Positions 36,112 through 44,392 of a stretch of 64,000 bases of DNA are shown here, one piece after another. The stretch is from Bacteroidales bacterium (GTDB lineage Bacteria > Bacteroidota > Bacteroidia > Bacteroidales > UBA10428), in contig JAFGBD010000059.1 in NCBI GenBank assembly GCA_016933335.1, positions 1 to 64,000 of the forward strand. The letters are read 5' to 3'. The notes under the pieces were generated by a model that saw nothing but the letters and a program-made list of their open reading frames with translations, had not been told where the DNA came from and made no database searches. Both the position numbers and the translations under genes were made by a program. Position 1 is the stretch's first letter. Each line of letters begins with the position of its first letter.

Positions 36112-37800
36112 CTAACATAGCTGAATGGTATCCCTCTTTTCAAGAACATGAACAGCATTCATAAGCCCCGGATCATTTTCATCAGGGCCCTGATAAGAGG
36201 TGCCGGATGCATTATTCTGGAGCAATAGCTGGTATTTTTCCCAGTTTTCAAGCACCTGGATGGATTTCATCAACTTTGGATCATCCTCATTCAGTATCTG
36301 GTAAAATTCATTGGTTCCCCAAAGGTCTCTTGCAATATAAGCCTTCATTAGACTTCTGATTTGATTGCCTGATAATGATAATTCTTCCTGTTCAGGCATA
36401 AGGTTCTGATTTTTAGAATAATCAAGGAGTTCCTGAAAAAGCTCATCAGTTATTTCAAATTCAGTCCTGAATTCTGTTATAGATGGATATTTGTCAAGTA
36501 ATTCATTTCTGTGATTATCAACAAAAGCCAGTACAAACTGATTCAAAATTCCCTTCCTGATAAGATCGCGGTAAAAATCGGAATAATAAGTTGTGTCCAT
36601 CGGAATAAATAAATCGGGCATGATACCACCGCCTCCGTATACGATCCTTGACCTGGCAAGGGTCTTGTATTTTAAAGAATCCGGAAAGTGTATACTATCT
36701 TTATTCATAAGCTCACCATTATGAATCCGGTTAAGAAGGTCCCTGTCGTAATCATCTTTACCAAGGTCATACGGTTTCTGTATCAGTCTGCCTGTAGGTG
36801 TGTAATAACGGGCGATTGTCAGCCTTATCATCGACTGGTCTGTCATCATAAAAGGCTTTTGTACGAGGCCCTTACCGAACGATCTTCTGCCAATAATGAT
36901 TCCCCTGTCCCAATCCTGCACAGCGCCGGCTACAATCTCGCTGGCTGAGGCAGAACCTTCATCAATCAATATGATCAGGTTTCCTTTTTCAAACAAACCC
37001 CTGCTGGTAGACCGGTATTCACGTTTCGGGCTATGCAATCCCTCGGTATAAACGATGAGTTTATTGTCATCCAGGAATTCATCTGCCAGTTCAAAGGCTA
37101 CTTCAAGATACCCTCCCCCGTTTCCGGTCAGATCGAGTATAAGACTTGTAACGTCATCAGCAAGAAGTTTTTCAAGAGCAGTTCTGAACTCATCCATTGT
37201 TGTCATTGAAAATCTGTTCACCTTGATATAGCCTATTTCGTCTTTTATTTTATATGAAGCATCGACACTGAATATTGGTATTTTATCCCTGATGATTTCA
37301 AAATCCAGCAGTTCATCGACATTTCTTCTTAACACGGTCACGGTTACCTTAGTACCTTTTTTGCCTCTCAGCAGTGAAAAAACATCGTTGTTGGTGATAC
37401 CGGTACCGGCCACATTTTCGCCATCAACCCTGACGATCCTGTCACCTGCAAGTATTCCTACTCTTTCGGACGGACCTCCTGAAATGGGTGAAATCACAAA
37501 AATCGTATCATTAAGGATATTGAACGAAATACCAATCCCCTCAAAATTGCCCTGAAGCGGCTCATTCATTTCCTTAACCTCTTCCTTCGTAAGATACGAA
37601 GAGTGAGGATCAAGCTCTTTTAAAAGATGTATGATTGCTTTTTCGACCATTGTTTCTTCATTCACCGAATCTACATAATATTCGCTCAACCACTCAAGCA
37701 TCTGTCCAAACTTAAAAGCCTGTTCGAAATGCACCTGTGACTCTGCCATCCTGGTAAGAAACAGCAATACCAATCCAACTGCAATTAATACCTTCTTCAT
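36112..37800 (-). CDS. C-terminal processing protease (S41 family, CtpA-like)
   Basis: An exported serine protease of the tail-specific S41A family. The Met at 37800 (MKKVLIAVGL) is chosen because a signal peptide follows at once; an in-frame Met at 37842 would add 14 charged residues. Order: helical N-terminus with DPHSSYLTKEEV, PDZ domain (EGIGISFN, VGILAGDRIVRVDG; about 85-170), then the catalytic core with the Ser in GSASASE and the Lys in SFGKGLVQ. The C-terminus (last 60 residues) carries two copies of a similar segment (DDPKLMKSIQVLE and NDPGLMNAVHVLE) and ends in Cys. Such proteases trim or degrade periplasmic proteins. It follows the second SiaC-like gene at 83 bases. Confidence 0.9.
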   Translation of the reverse strand: MKKVLIAVGLVLLFLTRMAESQVHFEQAFKFGQMLEWLSEYYVDSVNEETMVEKAIIHLLKELDPHSSYLTKEEVKEMNEPLQGNFEGIGISFNILNDTIFVISPISGGPSERVGILAGDRIVRVDGENVAGTGITNNDVFSLLRGKKGTKVTVTVLRRNVDELLDFEIIRDKIPIFSVDASYKIKDEIGYIKVNRFSMTTMDEFRTALEKLLADDVTSLILDLTGNGGGYLEVAFELADEFLDDNKLIVYTEGLHSPKREYRSTSRGLFEKGNLIILIDEGSASASEIVAGAVQDWDRGIIIGRRSFGKGLVQKPFMMTDQSMIRLTIARYYTPTGRLIQKPYDLGKDDYDRDLLNRIHNGELMNKDSIHFPDSLKYKTLARSRIVYGGGGIMPDLFIPMDTTYYSDFYRDLIRKGILNQFVLAFVDNHRNELLDKYPSITEFRTEFEITDELFQELLDYSKNQNLMPEQEELSLSGNQIRSLMKAYIARDLWGTNEFYQILNEDDPKLMKSIQVLENWEKYQLLLQNNASGTSYQGPDENDPGLMNAVHVLEKRDTIQLC

Positions 37801-37883
37801 TTTTTCTGCTGATTTTTCAGATTCTGATCCCCGGGGAAGCACCTTTCCCGGTTTAAATCAATTATCATGGTTTAGAAGACTTC

Positions 37884-38267
37884 TCAGGAAGTTATGAAAT
37901 TGAACTTCATTCCGATTATTTCTGCCAAATCCTGCCCGGCTTCCTTCAATATTTCATCATCTTTTTCATAATGCCAGTCAATTGAGGTCTCAACACCCTT
38001 CTGACGTATTTTTGCGATCTTTGCAAAAATATCATGTATATATCTCATCGAGCTGGAATTATAATATGCCAGTTTCACAGTTATTTTAAAAGGCTGGTTA
38101 ATCTTATCTGTACCTGATTCATATTCATCAAACCATTGCAGGACAGGTTTGTAGAATTCATGCACGTTTTCCGGAAGAGAAGAGCCGGAAATACTGAATG
38201 TATTGTTATCCGGATTATAAGATATGGCTGGAGTAAGTTTGCCTGATTTAATGTCAATACGCTTCAT
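37884..38267 (-). CDS. SiaC-like regulatory phosphoprotein (DUF1987), copy 2
   Basis: A 127-residue paralogue of the SiaC-like protein at 33516. The shared core is clear: SGSSLPENVHEFYKP, LAYYNSSSMRYIHDIF and WHYEKDDEILKEAG. The phosphoacceptor segment reads YYNSSS, so Ser71 replaces the usual Thr. There is no kinase gene beside it; the only SiaB-like gene is 3.4 kb downstream. It might be a second substrate of that kinase or a competitor. Confidence 0.85.
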   Translation of the reverse strand: MKRIDIKSGKLTPAISYNPDNNTFSISGSSLPENVHEFYKPVLQWFDEYESGTDKINQPFKITVKLAYYNSSSMRYIHDIFAKIAKIRQKGVETSIDWHYEKDDEILKEAGQDLAEIIGMKFNFITS

Positions 38268-38317
38268 CCAATTTTATTTTATCGTTTACAGTTAGAAATT
38301 CTTAATTAAAACGAGAA

Positions 38318-38325
38318 CAAATATA
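38318..38325 (-). promoter_or_regulatory. -7 box for the second siaC-like gene
   Basis: TATATTTG on the minus strand, an exact TAnnTTTG match and identical to the box before the siaB-like gene. Expected leader about 44 bases. CAG rather than CAA lies 21 bases upstream, so the -33 part is weak. Confidence 0.4.
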
Positions 38326-38479
38326 AGTTATTTTCTAAAAGGATAACAGCATTTAACCATTCATTTCTATACAGAACCTCATCCAATACCAGATATAATC
38401 ACTTATATGCCTCAGATGATCAGACATTTATCAATCTGCCCTGGAAATTGGGGCATGGCATCTGTCGCTTTATATGAAA

Positions 38480-40009
38480 TCATTCCCATTCGATGGTTGC
38501 CGGAGGTTTGGAACTGATATCATAAACAACCCTGTTAATACCTTTCACATTATTAATGATCCGGTTGGAGATGGCTGCCAGAAATTCATGGGGTAAATGC
38601 GACCAGTCTGCCGTCATACCATCAGTGGAAGATACGGCACGTAAAGCCACCACATTTTCATAGGTCCTTTCATCACCCATGACTCCGACAGAATGAACAG
38701 GCAACAGTATTGCAGCTGCCTGCCAGACCTTATCATACAGATTGAACTCTTTCAGTCCCTCAATATAAATATGATCAACCTCCTGCAGTATGCTTACTTT
38801 TTCCGGGGTTACTTCCCCCAGAATTCTGACAGCAAGACCGGGACCGGGAAACGGATGTCTGTTGATAATGATATCCTCAATCTTTAATTCCCGTCCTACT
38901 TTCCGGACTTCATCCTTAAACAGCAGCTTTAATGGTTCTATGACCTTCAGATTCATCCTCAGGGGCAATCCTCCGACATTGTGATGAGACTTGATGGTGG
39001 CCGAAGGTCCGTTAACAGAAACCGATTCGATGACGTCGGGATAAATTGTACCCTGGGCAAGCCACTTCACATTTTGTATCTTTTTTGCCTGTCTTTCAAA
39101 TACTTCAATAAATGTCTTTCCGATGATCTTTCTTTTTTGTTCAGGTTCGGTTATTCCTTTCAGCTGATTCAGAAATCTTTTTTTCGCGTTGACACCAATC
39201 ACGTTTAATCCCATATGCTGATAGGAAGCAAGGACCTTTTCAAACTCACCTTTTCTCAAAACGCCATTATCAACAAAGATACAGGCCAGATTCCTGCCGA
39301 TTGCCTTATTCATTAATACAGCAGCTACAGAAGAGTCCACACCGCCTGATATTCCAAGTAACACTTTTTCTTTACCTACCTTATGCCTTATTTCGTTAAC
39401 GGTTGCCTCAATAAAAGATGCAGGGGTCCAATCCTGCCTGCACCTGCATATATTCACCACAAAATTGTCAAGCAACTTTAATCCTTCTGAAGTATGATAA
39501 ACCTCCGGATGAAACTGTATACCAAAGGTTTTTTCCTTTTTGATGTGGTATGCACCAATCCTCACATCACTTGTGCTTCCAATAATCTCATAACCATCAG
39601 GGAGTTTTGCTATTGTATCGCCATGAGACATCCAGACCTGTGTGTTATCTGACAATCCTTCCAGTAACCCGGAATTATTATCGTGCAATACAAGGTTTGC
39701 ACGTCCGTATTCACGGTGTTTTGAGGGAAGAACTTCACCTCCGTAAAAATGTGCCAGATATTGTGCACCGTAGCAAATGCCAAGAATTGGTACTTCTCCC
39801 TTTATACCGGTAAGGTCCGGTTTGGGTGCATATTTATCCCTGACTGATGACGGACTGCCGGAAAGTATTACTCCCTTAATATATTTGCTTATCCGTGGAA
39901 TTTTATTAAAGGGATGAATCTCACAATACACATTCAGTTCTCTTATTCTCCTGGCTATCAGTTGAGTGTATTGTGATCCGAAATCAAGTATTAAGATTTT
40001 CTGCTTCAC
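38480..40009 (-). CDS. guaA: GMP synthase (glutamine-hydrolysing)
   Basis: GuaA converts XMP to GMP with glutamine and ATP. The 509-residue protein has a class I amidotransferase domain (Cys79 in [10 protein letters not shown]; His-x-Glu in FHPEVYHT), an ATP pyrophosphatase domain ([10 protein letters not shown]) and the C-terminal dimerisation domain ending in PPATIEWE, which is the conserved GuaA terminus. All catalytic motifs are intact. It lies 63 bases after rnz and may be read from that operon, or from its own box at 40032. Confidence 0.96.
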   Translation of the reverse strand: MKQKILILDFGSQYTQLIARRIRELNVYCEIHPFNKIPRISKYIKGVILSGSPSSVRDKYAPKPDLTGIKGEVPILGICYGAQYLAHFYGGEVLPSKHREYGRANLVLHDNNSGLLEGLSDNTQVWMSHGDTIAKLPDGYEIIGSTSDVRIGAYHIKKEKTFGIQFHPEVYHTSEGLKLLDNFVVNICRCRQDWTPASFIEATVNEIRHKVGKEKVLLGISGGVDSSVAAVLMNKAIGRNLACIFVDNGVLRKGEFEKVLASYQHMGLNVIGVNAKKRFLNQLKGITEPEQKRKIIGKTFIEVFERQAKKIQNVKWLAQGTIYPDVIESVSVNGPSATIKSHHNVGGLPLRMNLKVIEPLKLLFKDEVRKVGRELKIEDIIINRHPFPGPGLAVRILGEVTPEKVSILQEVDHIYIEGLKEFNLYDKVWQAAAILLPVHSVGVMGDERTYENVVALRAVSSTDGMTADWSHLPHEFLAAISNRIINNVKGINRVVYDISSKPPATIEWE

Positions 40010-40031
40010 CTTATGATTTTCTTAATAACAT

Positions 40032-40039
40032 CAAATTTA
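40032..40039 (-). promoter_or_regulatory. Possible -7 box for guaA
   Basis: TAAATTTG on the minus strand is an exact TAnnTTTG match, with a leader of about 17 bases before the guaA ATG. No TTG occurs at the usual distance. Confidence 0.38.
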
Positions 40040-40072
40040 GATATAAGTTTATTTTCAGAACCATCAATGAGG

Positions 40073-41011
40073 TCATTTCTCATCTTTTTTTCTTTGCTGA
40101 GAGACATGGTACTGATTACCGTCTTCAACTGCATCAGTGTTTGCGAATATTGTTTTTGCCTCACTTACAAGGGCATCAATATCTTTATATCTTGATGAAA
40201 AATGTCCGATCAACAATCTTCCGGCATTTGCCAGTTTTGCAATGCCGGCCGCCTGTGCTGCAGTTGAATGCATGGTGAGTTTTGCCAGTTTTTTATCTTT
40301 ATCCATAAATGTGGCTTCGTGATAGAGCAGATCAACATTTCTGATCCTTTCGGCCAGGCTTTTATGATACAAGGTATCGGAGCAGTAAGCATATGTCCGG
40401 CCTTTATAAGGTGGTATTGTCAGCGTGTGATTTGGAATTATCTGTCCGTCACGGGTTATATAATCCTCTCCCTGTTTTATTCGTACGATATCACTGATAC
40501 CAATATCATATTTACCGATGGCCTCCTTACGGATATTTCTGTCTTTTTCCTTTTCCCTGAAAAGAAATCCGGTGGCAGGTATCCTGTGCCGGAGCGGAAA
40601 TGATTCAATGACAACCTGATTGTTTTCAAAGATTATCATCTGATGGTTGGCCTTTACAGGAATAAATTTAACATTGAACAGCAGATCATGGCCAAATTGA
40701 TTTAGAAAGCAGGACAGGTACTGTTTCAAATCCATATGACCATAAATACAAAGTTCCGATTTTCTTCCCAGAAGATTAAAGGTTGATATCAGTCCCGGCA
40801 GGCCAAAAACATGATCTCCGTGCAGATGGCTGATGAATATATGATTTATTTTGGAAAACCTGAATTTGAATTTCCTTAGCTGCAACTGGGTTCCCTCGCC
40901 ACAGTCAATCAAAAAAAAGTGCTCATGCACATTCAGTACATGAGCACTCGGGTATCTTTTTGACGTAGGCAAAGCAGAACTACTACCTAATACCGTCAAT
41001 AAAAAAGACAT
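40073..41011 (-). CDS. rnz: Ribonuclease Z
   Basis: RNase Z is a zinc-dependent endonuclease that matures tRNA 3' ends. The 312-residue protein begins with the typical LTVLGSSSALPT and has the metallo-beta-lactamase motif His62-x-His64-x-Asp66-His67 (SHLHGDHVFGLPG). Further zinc ligands lie in YCSDTLYH and LIGHFSSRYKD. It starts 12 bases after the STAS gene, so the two are cotranscribed. Confidence 0.95.
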   Translation of the reverse strand: MSFLLTVLGSSSALPTSKRYPSAHVLNVHEHFFLIDCGEGTQLQLRKFKFRFSKINHIFISHLHGDHVFGLPGLISTFNLLGRKSELCIYGHMDLKQYLSCFLNQFGHDLLFNVKFIPVKANHQMIIFENNQVVIESFPLRHRIPATGFLFREKEKDRNIRKEAIGKYDIGISDIVRIKQGEDYITRDGQIIPNHTLTIPPYKGRTYAYCSDTLYHKSLAERIRNVDLLYHEATFMDKDKKLAKLTMHSTAAQAAGIAKLANAGRLLIGHFSSRYKDIDALVSEAKTIFANTDAVEDGNQYHVSQQRKKDEK

Positions 41012-41023
41012 CTCAAGCTTTAT

Positions 41024-41374
41024 CTATTTACCAGTTTCAGCTATTAATTTAGCTCCTTCGTCTACCGAACTGGTAATATTTAAAACAGTGTCAAGCTGTG
41101 ATATGGTTATCAGTCTTTCAACTGCATCATTCAGTCCTGTCAGAACAAAGGTGCCGCTGGCATTCTTACAGAGCCGGTTTGCCACAAGAATGGCACTCAG
41201 TCCTGAAGAATCGCAATAACGGCATTTACTTAAGTCAAGTATGATATTCTTTTCACCATTCCCTGATACCAGAACCAACTCGGATTTGAGTGTCGGAGCT
41301 ATATGGGTATCAAGTTTTTCTTCCAAAACCTGAATTAGAGTAAAATGATTTCGCTTTTCAATTTTAAATTCCAT
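41024..41374 (-). CDS. STAS domain protein (anti-sigma factor antagonist type)
   Basis: A 116-residue single STAS domain of the SpoIIAA/RsbV type. The phosphorylation loop CDSSGLSAIL places the likely acceptor at Ser56 (or Ser57). Such proteins are switched by a GHKL-type Ser kinase and a PP2C phosphatase and bind or release a partner. No RsbW kinase or PP2C gene is near. It sits between rpsA (26 bases upstream) and rnz (12 bases downstream). In Bacteroidetes the target of such lone STAS proteins is mostly unknown. Confidence 0.87.
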   Translation of the reverse strand: MEFKIEKRNHFTLIQVLEEKLDTHIAPTLKSELVLVSGNGEKNIILDLSKCRYCDSSGLSAILVANRLCKNASGTFVLTGLNDAVERLITISQLDTVLNITSSVDEGAKLIAETGK

Positions 41375-41400
41375 ATCAGGAAGTATTAAATAGTTAATGA

Positions 41401-43788
41401 TTAACTTTCTTTATCATCCGTTTTTTCTTTCTTCTCTTTCTTTTTCTGAGCTGACTGTTTTTCATTCCTTTCAAGCTGATCTTTCAATGCAGCCAGATCG
41501 GTAATATCCCCCAGGGTGGTTTTTTCAATACTCGTTTTAGCTTTCCTGGATGCTTTTCTTGCAACTGCTGCATCCGTCTTCTTTCCTTTATCACCGGGTG
41601 TTTTCCTGTCTTCTTCGTATGTCCTGCTATGAGAAAGAACTATTTTTTTTGCTGATTTGGAAAACTCAATCACCTTAAAGTCAAGTCTCTCATCTATCCT
41701 GGCTGTTGATCCGTCTGCCTTTACCAGATGTTTCGGGGTAACAAAACCTTCTACACCATACGGTAAAGCAACAACCGCTCCTTTATCCGAAATCTCAATA
41801 ATCGTTCCTTCATGTATTGAATCAACGGTAAACACTGTTTCAAATACATCCCATGGATTTTCCTCAAGTTGCTTATGTCCGAGACTGAGCCTGCGGTTTT
41901 CCTTATCAATTTCAAGTACAACCACATCTATCTCCTCACCGATACTGGTGAATTCAGCAGGATGTTTAACTTTCTTTGTCCATGAAAGATCTGAAATATG
42001 TATAAGACCGTCAACCCCCTCCTCTATTTCAACAAATACACCAAAGTTGGTAAAGTTACGAACTTTCGCGGTATGTTTTGAACCTGTTGCATATTTTTCT
42101 TCAATATTTTCCCAGGGATCAGGCTTAAGCTGCTTCATTCCCAGTGACATCTTTCTTTCATCACGGTCAAGGGTCAGTATCACTGCTTCCACTTCATCCC
42201 CGACCTTAAGAAATTCCTGTGCACTTCTAAGATGCTGAGACCATGACATTTCGGAAACATGTATCAAACCCTCAACACCGGGAGCAATTTCGAGGAATGC
42301 ACCGTAATCGGCCATCACTACAACTTTGCCTTTAACTTTATTACCTACACTGAGATTCGAGTCCAGTGAATCCCAGGGATGAGGTGAAAGCTGCTTTAGC
42401 CCTAGAGCAATCCGCTTTTTCTCATCATCAAAATCAAGTATTACTACCTGAAGTTTTTGATCCAGCTGGACAATTTCTTCAGGATGATTGACTCTTCCCC
42501 ATGACAGGTCTGTAATATGAATTAAGCCGTCAACACCTCCGAGATCAATGAATACCCCGTATGTCGTAATATTCTTTACCGTTCCTTCAAGTATCTGTCC
42601 TTTCTCCAGCTTGGCAATGATTTCTTTTTTCTGTTGCTCCAGCTCAGCTTCAATGAGTGCTTTATGAGACACAACAACATTTTTGAACTCATGATTGATT
42701 TTAACAACCTTGAATTCCATTGTTTTTCCAACAAAAACATCATAATCACGTATCGGCTTGACATCGATTTGTGAACCGGGCAGAAATGCCTCTATCCCGA
42801 AAACATCAACAATCATACCTCCTTTTGTGCGGCATTTAATATAGCCCTTGATAATCTCATCTTTTTCGAGCGCTTCGTTGATCCGGTCCCAGGATTTTAA
42901 AGCCCTGGCTTTTTTATGAGAAAGTAAAAGCTGCCCTTTTTTATCTTCCTGGCTTTCCACATAAACCTCAACTTTTTCACCGATTTTCAGATCAGGATTG
43001 TATCTGAATTCATTCAATGAAACAACGCCTTCTGATTTATAACCGATATTGATTACCACCTCACGCTTATTCATTGAGATAACAGTACCTTCGACAACTT
43101 CGTTTTCGGCAACTGTAGACAGGGTATCGCCGTACATTTTTTCATACTTCTCCCGCTGACCGGCATTGTAAATATCATTGCTTTCGGTGAGTGCATTCCA
43201 GTCAAAATCCGAATCAGGAGTTTCAGTACTTTTGTCAGCTTCTTTTGTCTTTTCAGCTGCTTTTTTTGCAGTTTTCCCTGCAGTTCCTTCTGCAGTTTTT
43301 TCTTCAGCTTTTTCTTCAGCTTTTTCTTCAGCTTTTTCTTCAGCTTTTTCTTCAGCTTTTTCTTCAGCTTTTTCTTCAGCTTTCTCTTCAGCTTTTTCTT
43401 CAGCTTTTTCTTCAGCTTTTTCTAAGGATTTCTGCGCAGTCTTCTTAGTTGTTTTTTTTGCAGTTTTCTTTTCAGTTTTTTCAGCAGATTTCTGTGCAGT
43501 TTTCTTTGAAGGTTTCTTTGAAGGTTTTTCTTTTAAAAGTGCGCCTGCTTCTTGATCATCTGCTGTTATTTCCTTTTCAGATGTTTCATTGGCTTCATCA
43601 CTGTCATCATCACCTTTACTTTCTTTTTTCCCAGACGATTCAGATGCATTTTTCTTTTCCTGGACTGCATCTCCTGTTTTTGTGATTTTTTCAGTAGATT
43701 CCGTATCAGCTCGATCAGTTTCTTCAATGGTTTGATTTTCAACTAATTCATCCTTTTCATCTACGTTTGTTTTACTTTTCTCTGCCAT
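41401..43788 (-). CDS. rpsA: 30S ribosomal protein S1 with long charged N-terminal extension
   Basis: The protein has 795 residues, against about 560-600 for typical S1. Six S1 RNA-binding domains fill about 215-745; domains 3-5 are the most canonical (for example YGVFIDLGGVDGLIHITDLSW). The first 200 residues are a low-complexity Lys/Glu/Ala/Thr region: an acidic start, a histone H1-like KKTAKKTTKKTAQK stretch, then ten AEEK repeats (residues 125-164) encoded by a 12-base minisatellite. A further Lys-rich tail of about 50 residues ends the protein. S1 helps mRNA bind the 30S subunit. A TAGCTTTG box lies 52 bases upstream. STAS and rnz follow closely. Confidence 0.93.
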   Translation of the reverse strand: MAEKSKTNVDEKDELVENQTIEETDRADTESTEKITKTGDAVQEKKNASESSGKKESKGDDDSDEANETSEKEITADDQEAGALLKEKPSKKPSKKTAQKSAEKTEKKTAKKTTKKTAQKSLEKAEEKAEEKAEEKAEEKAEEKAEEKAEEKAEEKAEEKAEEKTAEGTAGKTAKKAAEKTKEADKSTETPDSDFDWNALTESNDIYNAGQREKYEKMYGDTLSTVAENEVVEGTVISMNKREVVINIGYKSEGVVSLNEFRYNPDLKIGEKVEVYVESQEDKKGQLLLSHKKARALKSWDRINEALEKDEIIKGYIKCRTKGGMIVDVFGIEAFLPGSQIDVKPIRDYDVFVGKTMEFKVVKINHEFKNVVVSHKALIEAELEQQKKEIIAKLEKGQILEGTVKNITTYGVFIDLGGVDGLIHITDLSWGRVNHPEEIVQLDQKLQVVILDFDDEKKRIALGLKQLSPHPWDSLDSNLSVGNKVKGKVVVMADYGAFLEIAPGVEGLIHVSEMSWSQHLRSAQEFLKVGDEVEAVILTLDRDERKMSLGMKQLKPDPWENIEEKYATGSKHTAKVRNFTNFGVFVEIEEGVDGLIHISDLSWTKKVKHPAEFTSIGEEIDVVVLEIDKENRRLSLGHKQLEENPWDVFETVFTVDSIHEGTIIEISDKGAVVALPYGVEGFVTPKHLVKADGSTARIDERLDFKVIEFSKSAKKIVLSHSRTYEEDRKTPGDKGKKTDAAVARKASRKAKTSIEKTTLGDITDLAALKDQLERNEKQSAQKKKEKKEKTDDKES
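43297..43416 (-). repeat. Ten-copy 12-base minisatellite inside rpsA
   Basis: The unit GCTGAAGAAAAA (minus strand) is repeated ten times in a row and encodes AEEK. Nine copies are identical and one has a single synonymous change (GAA to GAG). Identity at the third codon positions points to recent expansion by slippage or unequal crossover. Any change in copy number would stay in frame. Confidence 0.95.
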
Positions 43789-43840
43789 TTAAATAATCTA
43801 ATAATTAGTGTGTTAGACATTATATTGTTAAATCGAGCTG

Positions 43841-43848
43841 CAAAGCTA
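43841..43848 (-). promoter_or_regulatory. -7 box for rpsA
   Basis: TAGCTTTG on the minus strand matches TAnnTTTG, giving a leader of about 47 bases before the ATG at 43788. The -33 element is not clear. Confidence 0.45.
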
Positions 43849-44125
43849 GAATTTTCTATCGTAAAAAACTAAATTTATGAAAAAAAATAAAATTCATTCA
43901 AAAAAACAGACATATTTTAGGCTGTAAAAGCTGTATATTCTCATTTGCCTAAAAGTTAAAAATATTATTTTTTTATCAATTATCCATTGAATATTATCAA
44001 AAACCAGTCAGCAGGAAGTTTTCAGGAAATAAATCTTTAATCAGGAGTAATTCATTGAAATTATTTTTTGTTTCAGGTTAAAAGTATTTATTTTAGAGCT
44101 TCTTATTAACACGGCATCTGTTTAA

Positions 44126-44144
44126 CCGGTTCCATGTGAACCGG
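44126..44144. repeat. Perfect inverted repeat upstream of the rfb genes
   Basis: CCGGTTC, five-base loop CATGT, GAACCGG. It lies about 16 bases before a tiny ORF that leads into rfbA. No T-run follows, so it is not an obvious terminator; it could be an operator or an RNA hairpin in the leader. The rest of the 43789-44159 gap shows only the rpsA promoter box. Confidence 0.4.
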
Positions 44145-44159
44145 CCGGTATAAAAGAGC

Positions 44160-44249
44160 ATGAATAAACATCTTAACCTGTCAGCATTAGAATTTGGAAA
44201 ATTGAAATTATTATTAACAGCTTCCTTAATAAAAAAACAACCGGGATGA
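44160..44249 (+). CDS. Possible 29-residue leader ORF upstream of the epimerase remnant
   Basis: A short ORF (MNKHLNLSALEFG... ending KKQPG) whose stop overlaps the start of the next small ORF by ATGA. I do not recognise the product. It may be a leader peptide or chance; the exact ATGA overlap is its main support. Confidence 0.25.
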   Translation: MNKHLNLSALEFGKLKLLLTASLIKKQPG

Positions 44250-44392
44250 AAAAAATTCCATTTACCCCTGGTGCAGGTTTTTCTGGTTCTCATCTGTGTG
44301 AAGAATTATTAAATAAGTTTAATGCTTTTTCCCTTGATAATTATCTCAGAGACAAACTGAATCTGAATCGATCTAAATATATCAAAATATGA
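44246..44392 (+). pseudogene. Remnant of an NAD-dependent sugar-nucleotide epimerase/dehydratase
   Basis: This 48-codon ORF begins MKKIPFTPGAGFSGSHLCEELL and then reads NAFSLDNYLRD. It closely resembles the first Rossmann unit of extended short-chain dehydrogenases such as UDP-glucuronate decarboxylase, where [21 protein letters not shown] and CLDNY are typical. The glycine motif is damaged (Pro for Gly, Ser for Ile) and the remaining roughly 270 residues are absent. Its stop overlaps the rfbA start (ATGA), as if the original gene was fused by a deletion to its own last codons. rfbB, the missing enzyme of the pathway, belongs to the same superfamily, but the motif is closer to the decarboxylase group. 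Confidence 0.6.

Noticed and set aside
43297-43416. Short regular repeats that could suggest a CRISPR array
   Set aside because: Units of 12 bases are contiguous without spacers and are in frame inside rpsA.
43178-43555. Plus-strand ORF rich in SSAF repeats
   Set aside because: It is the antisense reading of the S1 minisatellite; the sense strand encodes clear S1 domains in the same frame block.
44126-44144. Inverted repeat as a terminator for an upstream gene
   Set aside because: No T-run follows on either strand, and no gene points into it.
44093-44293. 66-codon minus-strand ORF upstream of rfbA
   Set aside because: It runs antisense to the small epimerase remnant, whose plus-strand reading has a recognisable Rossmann motif.
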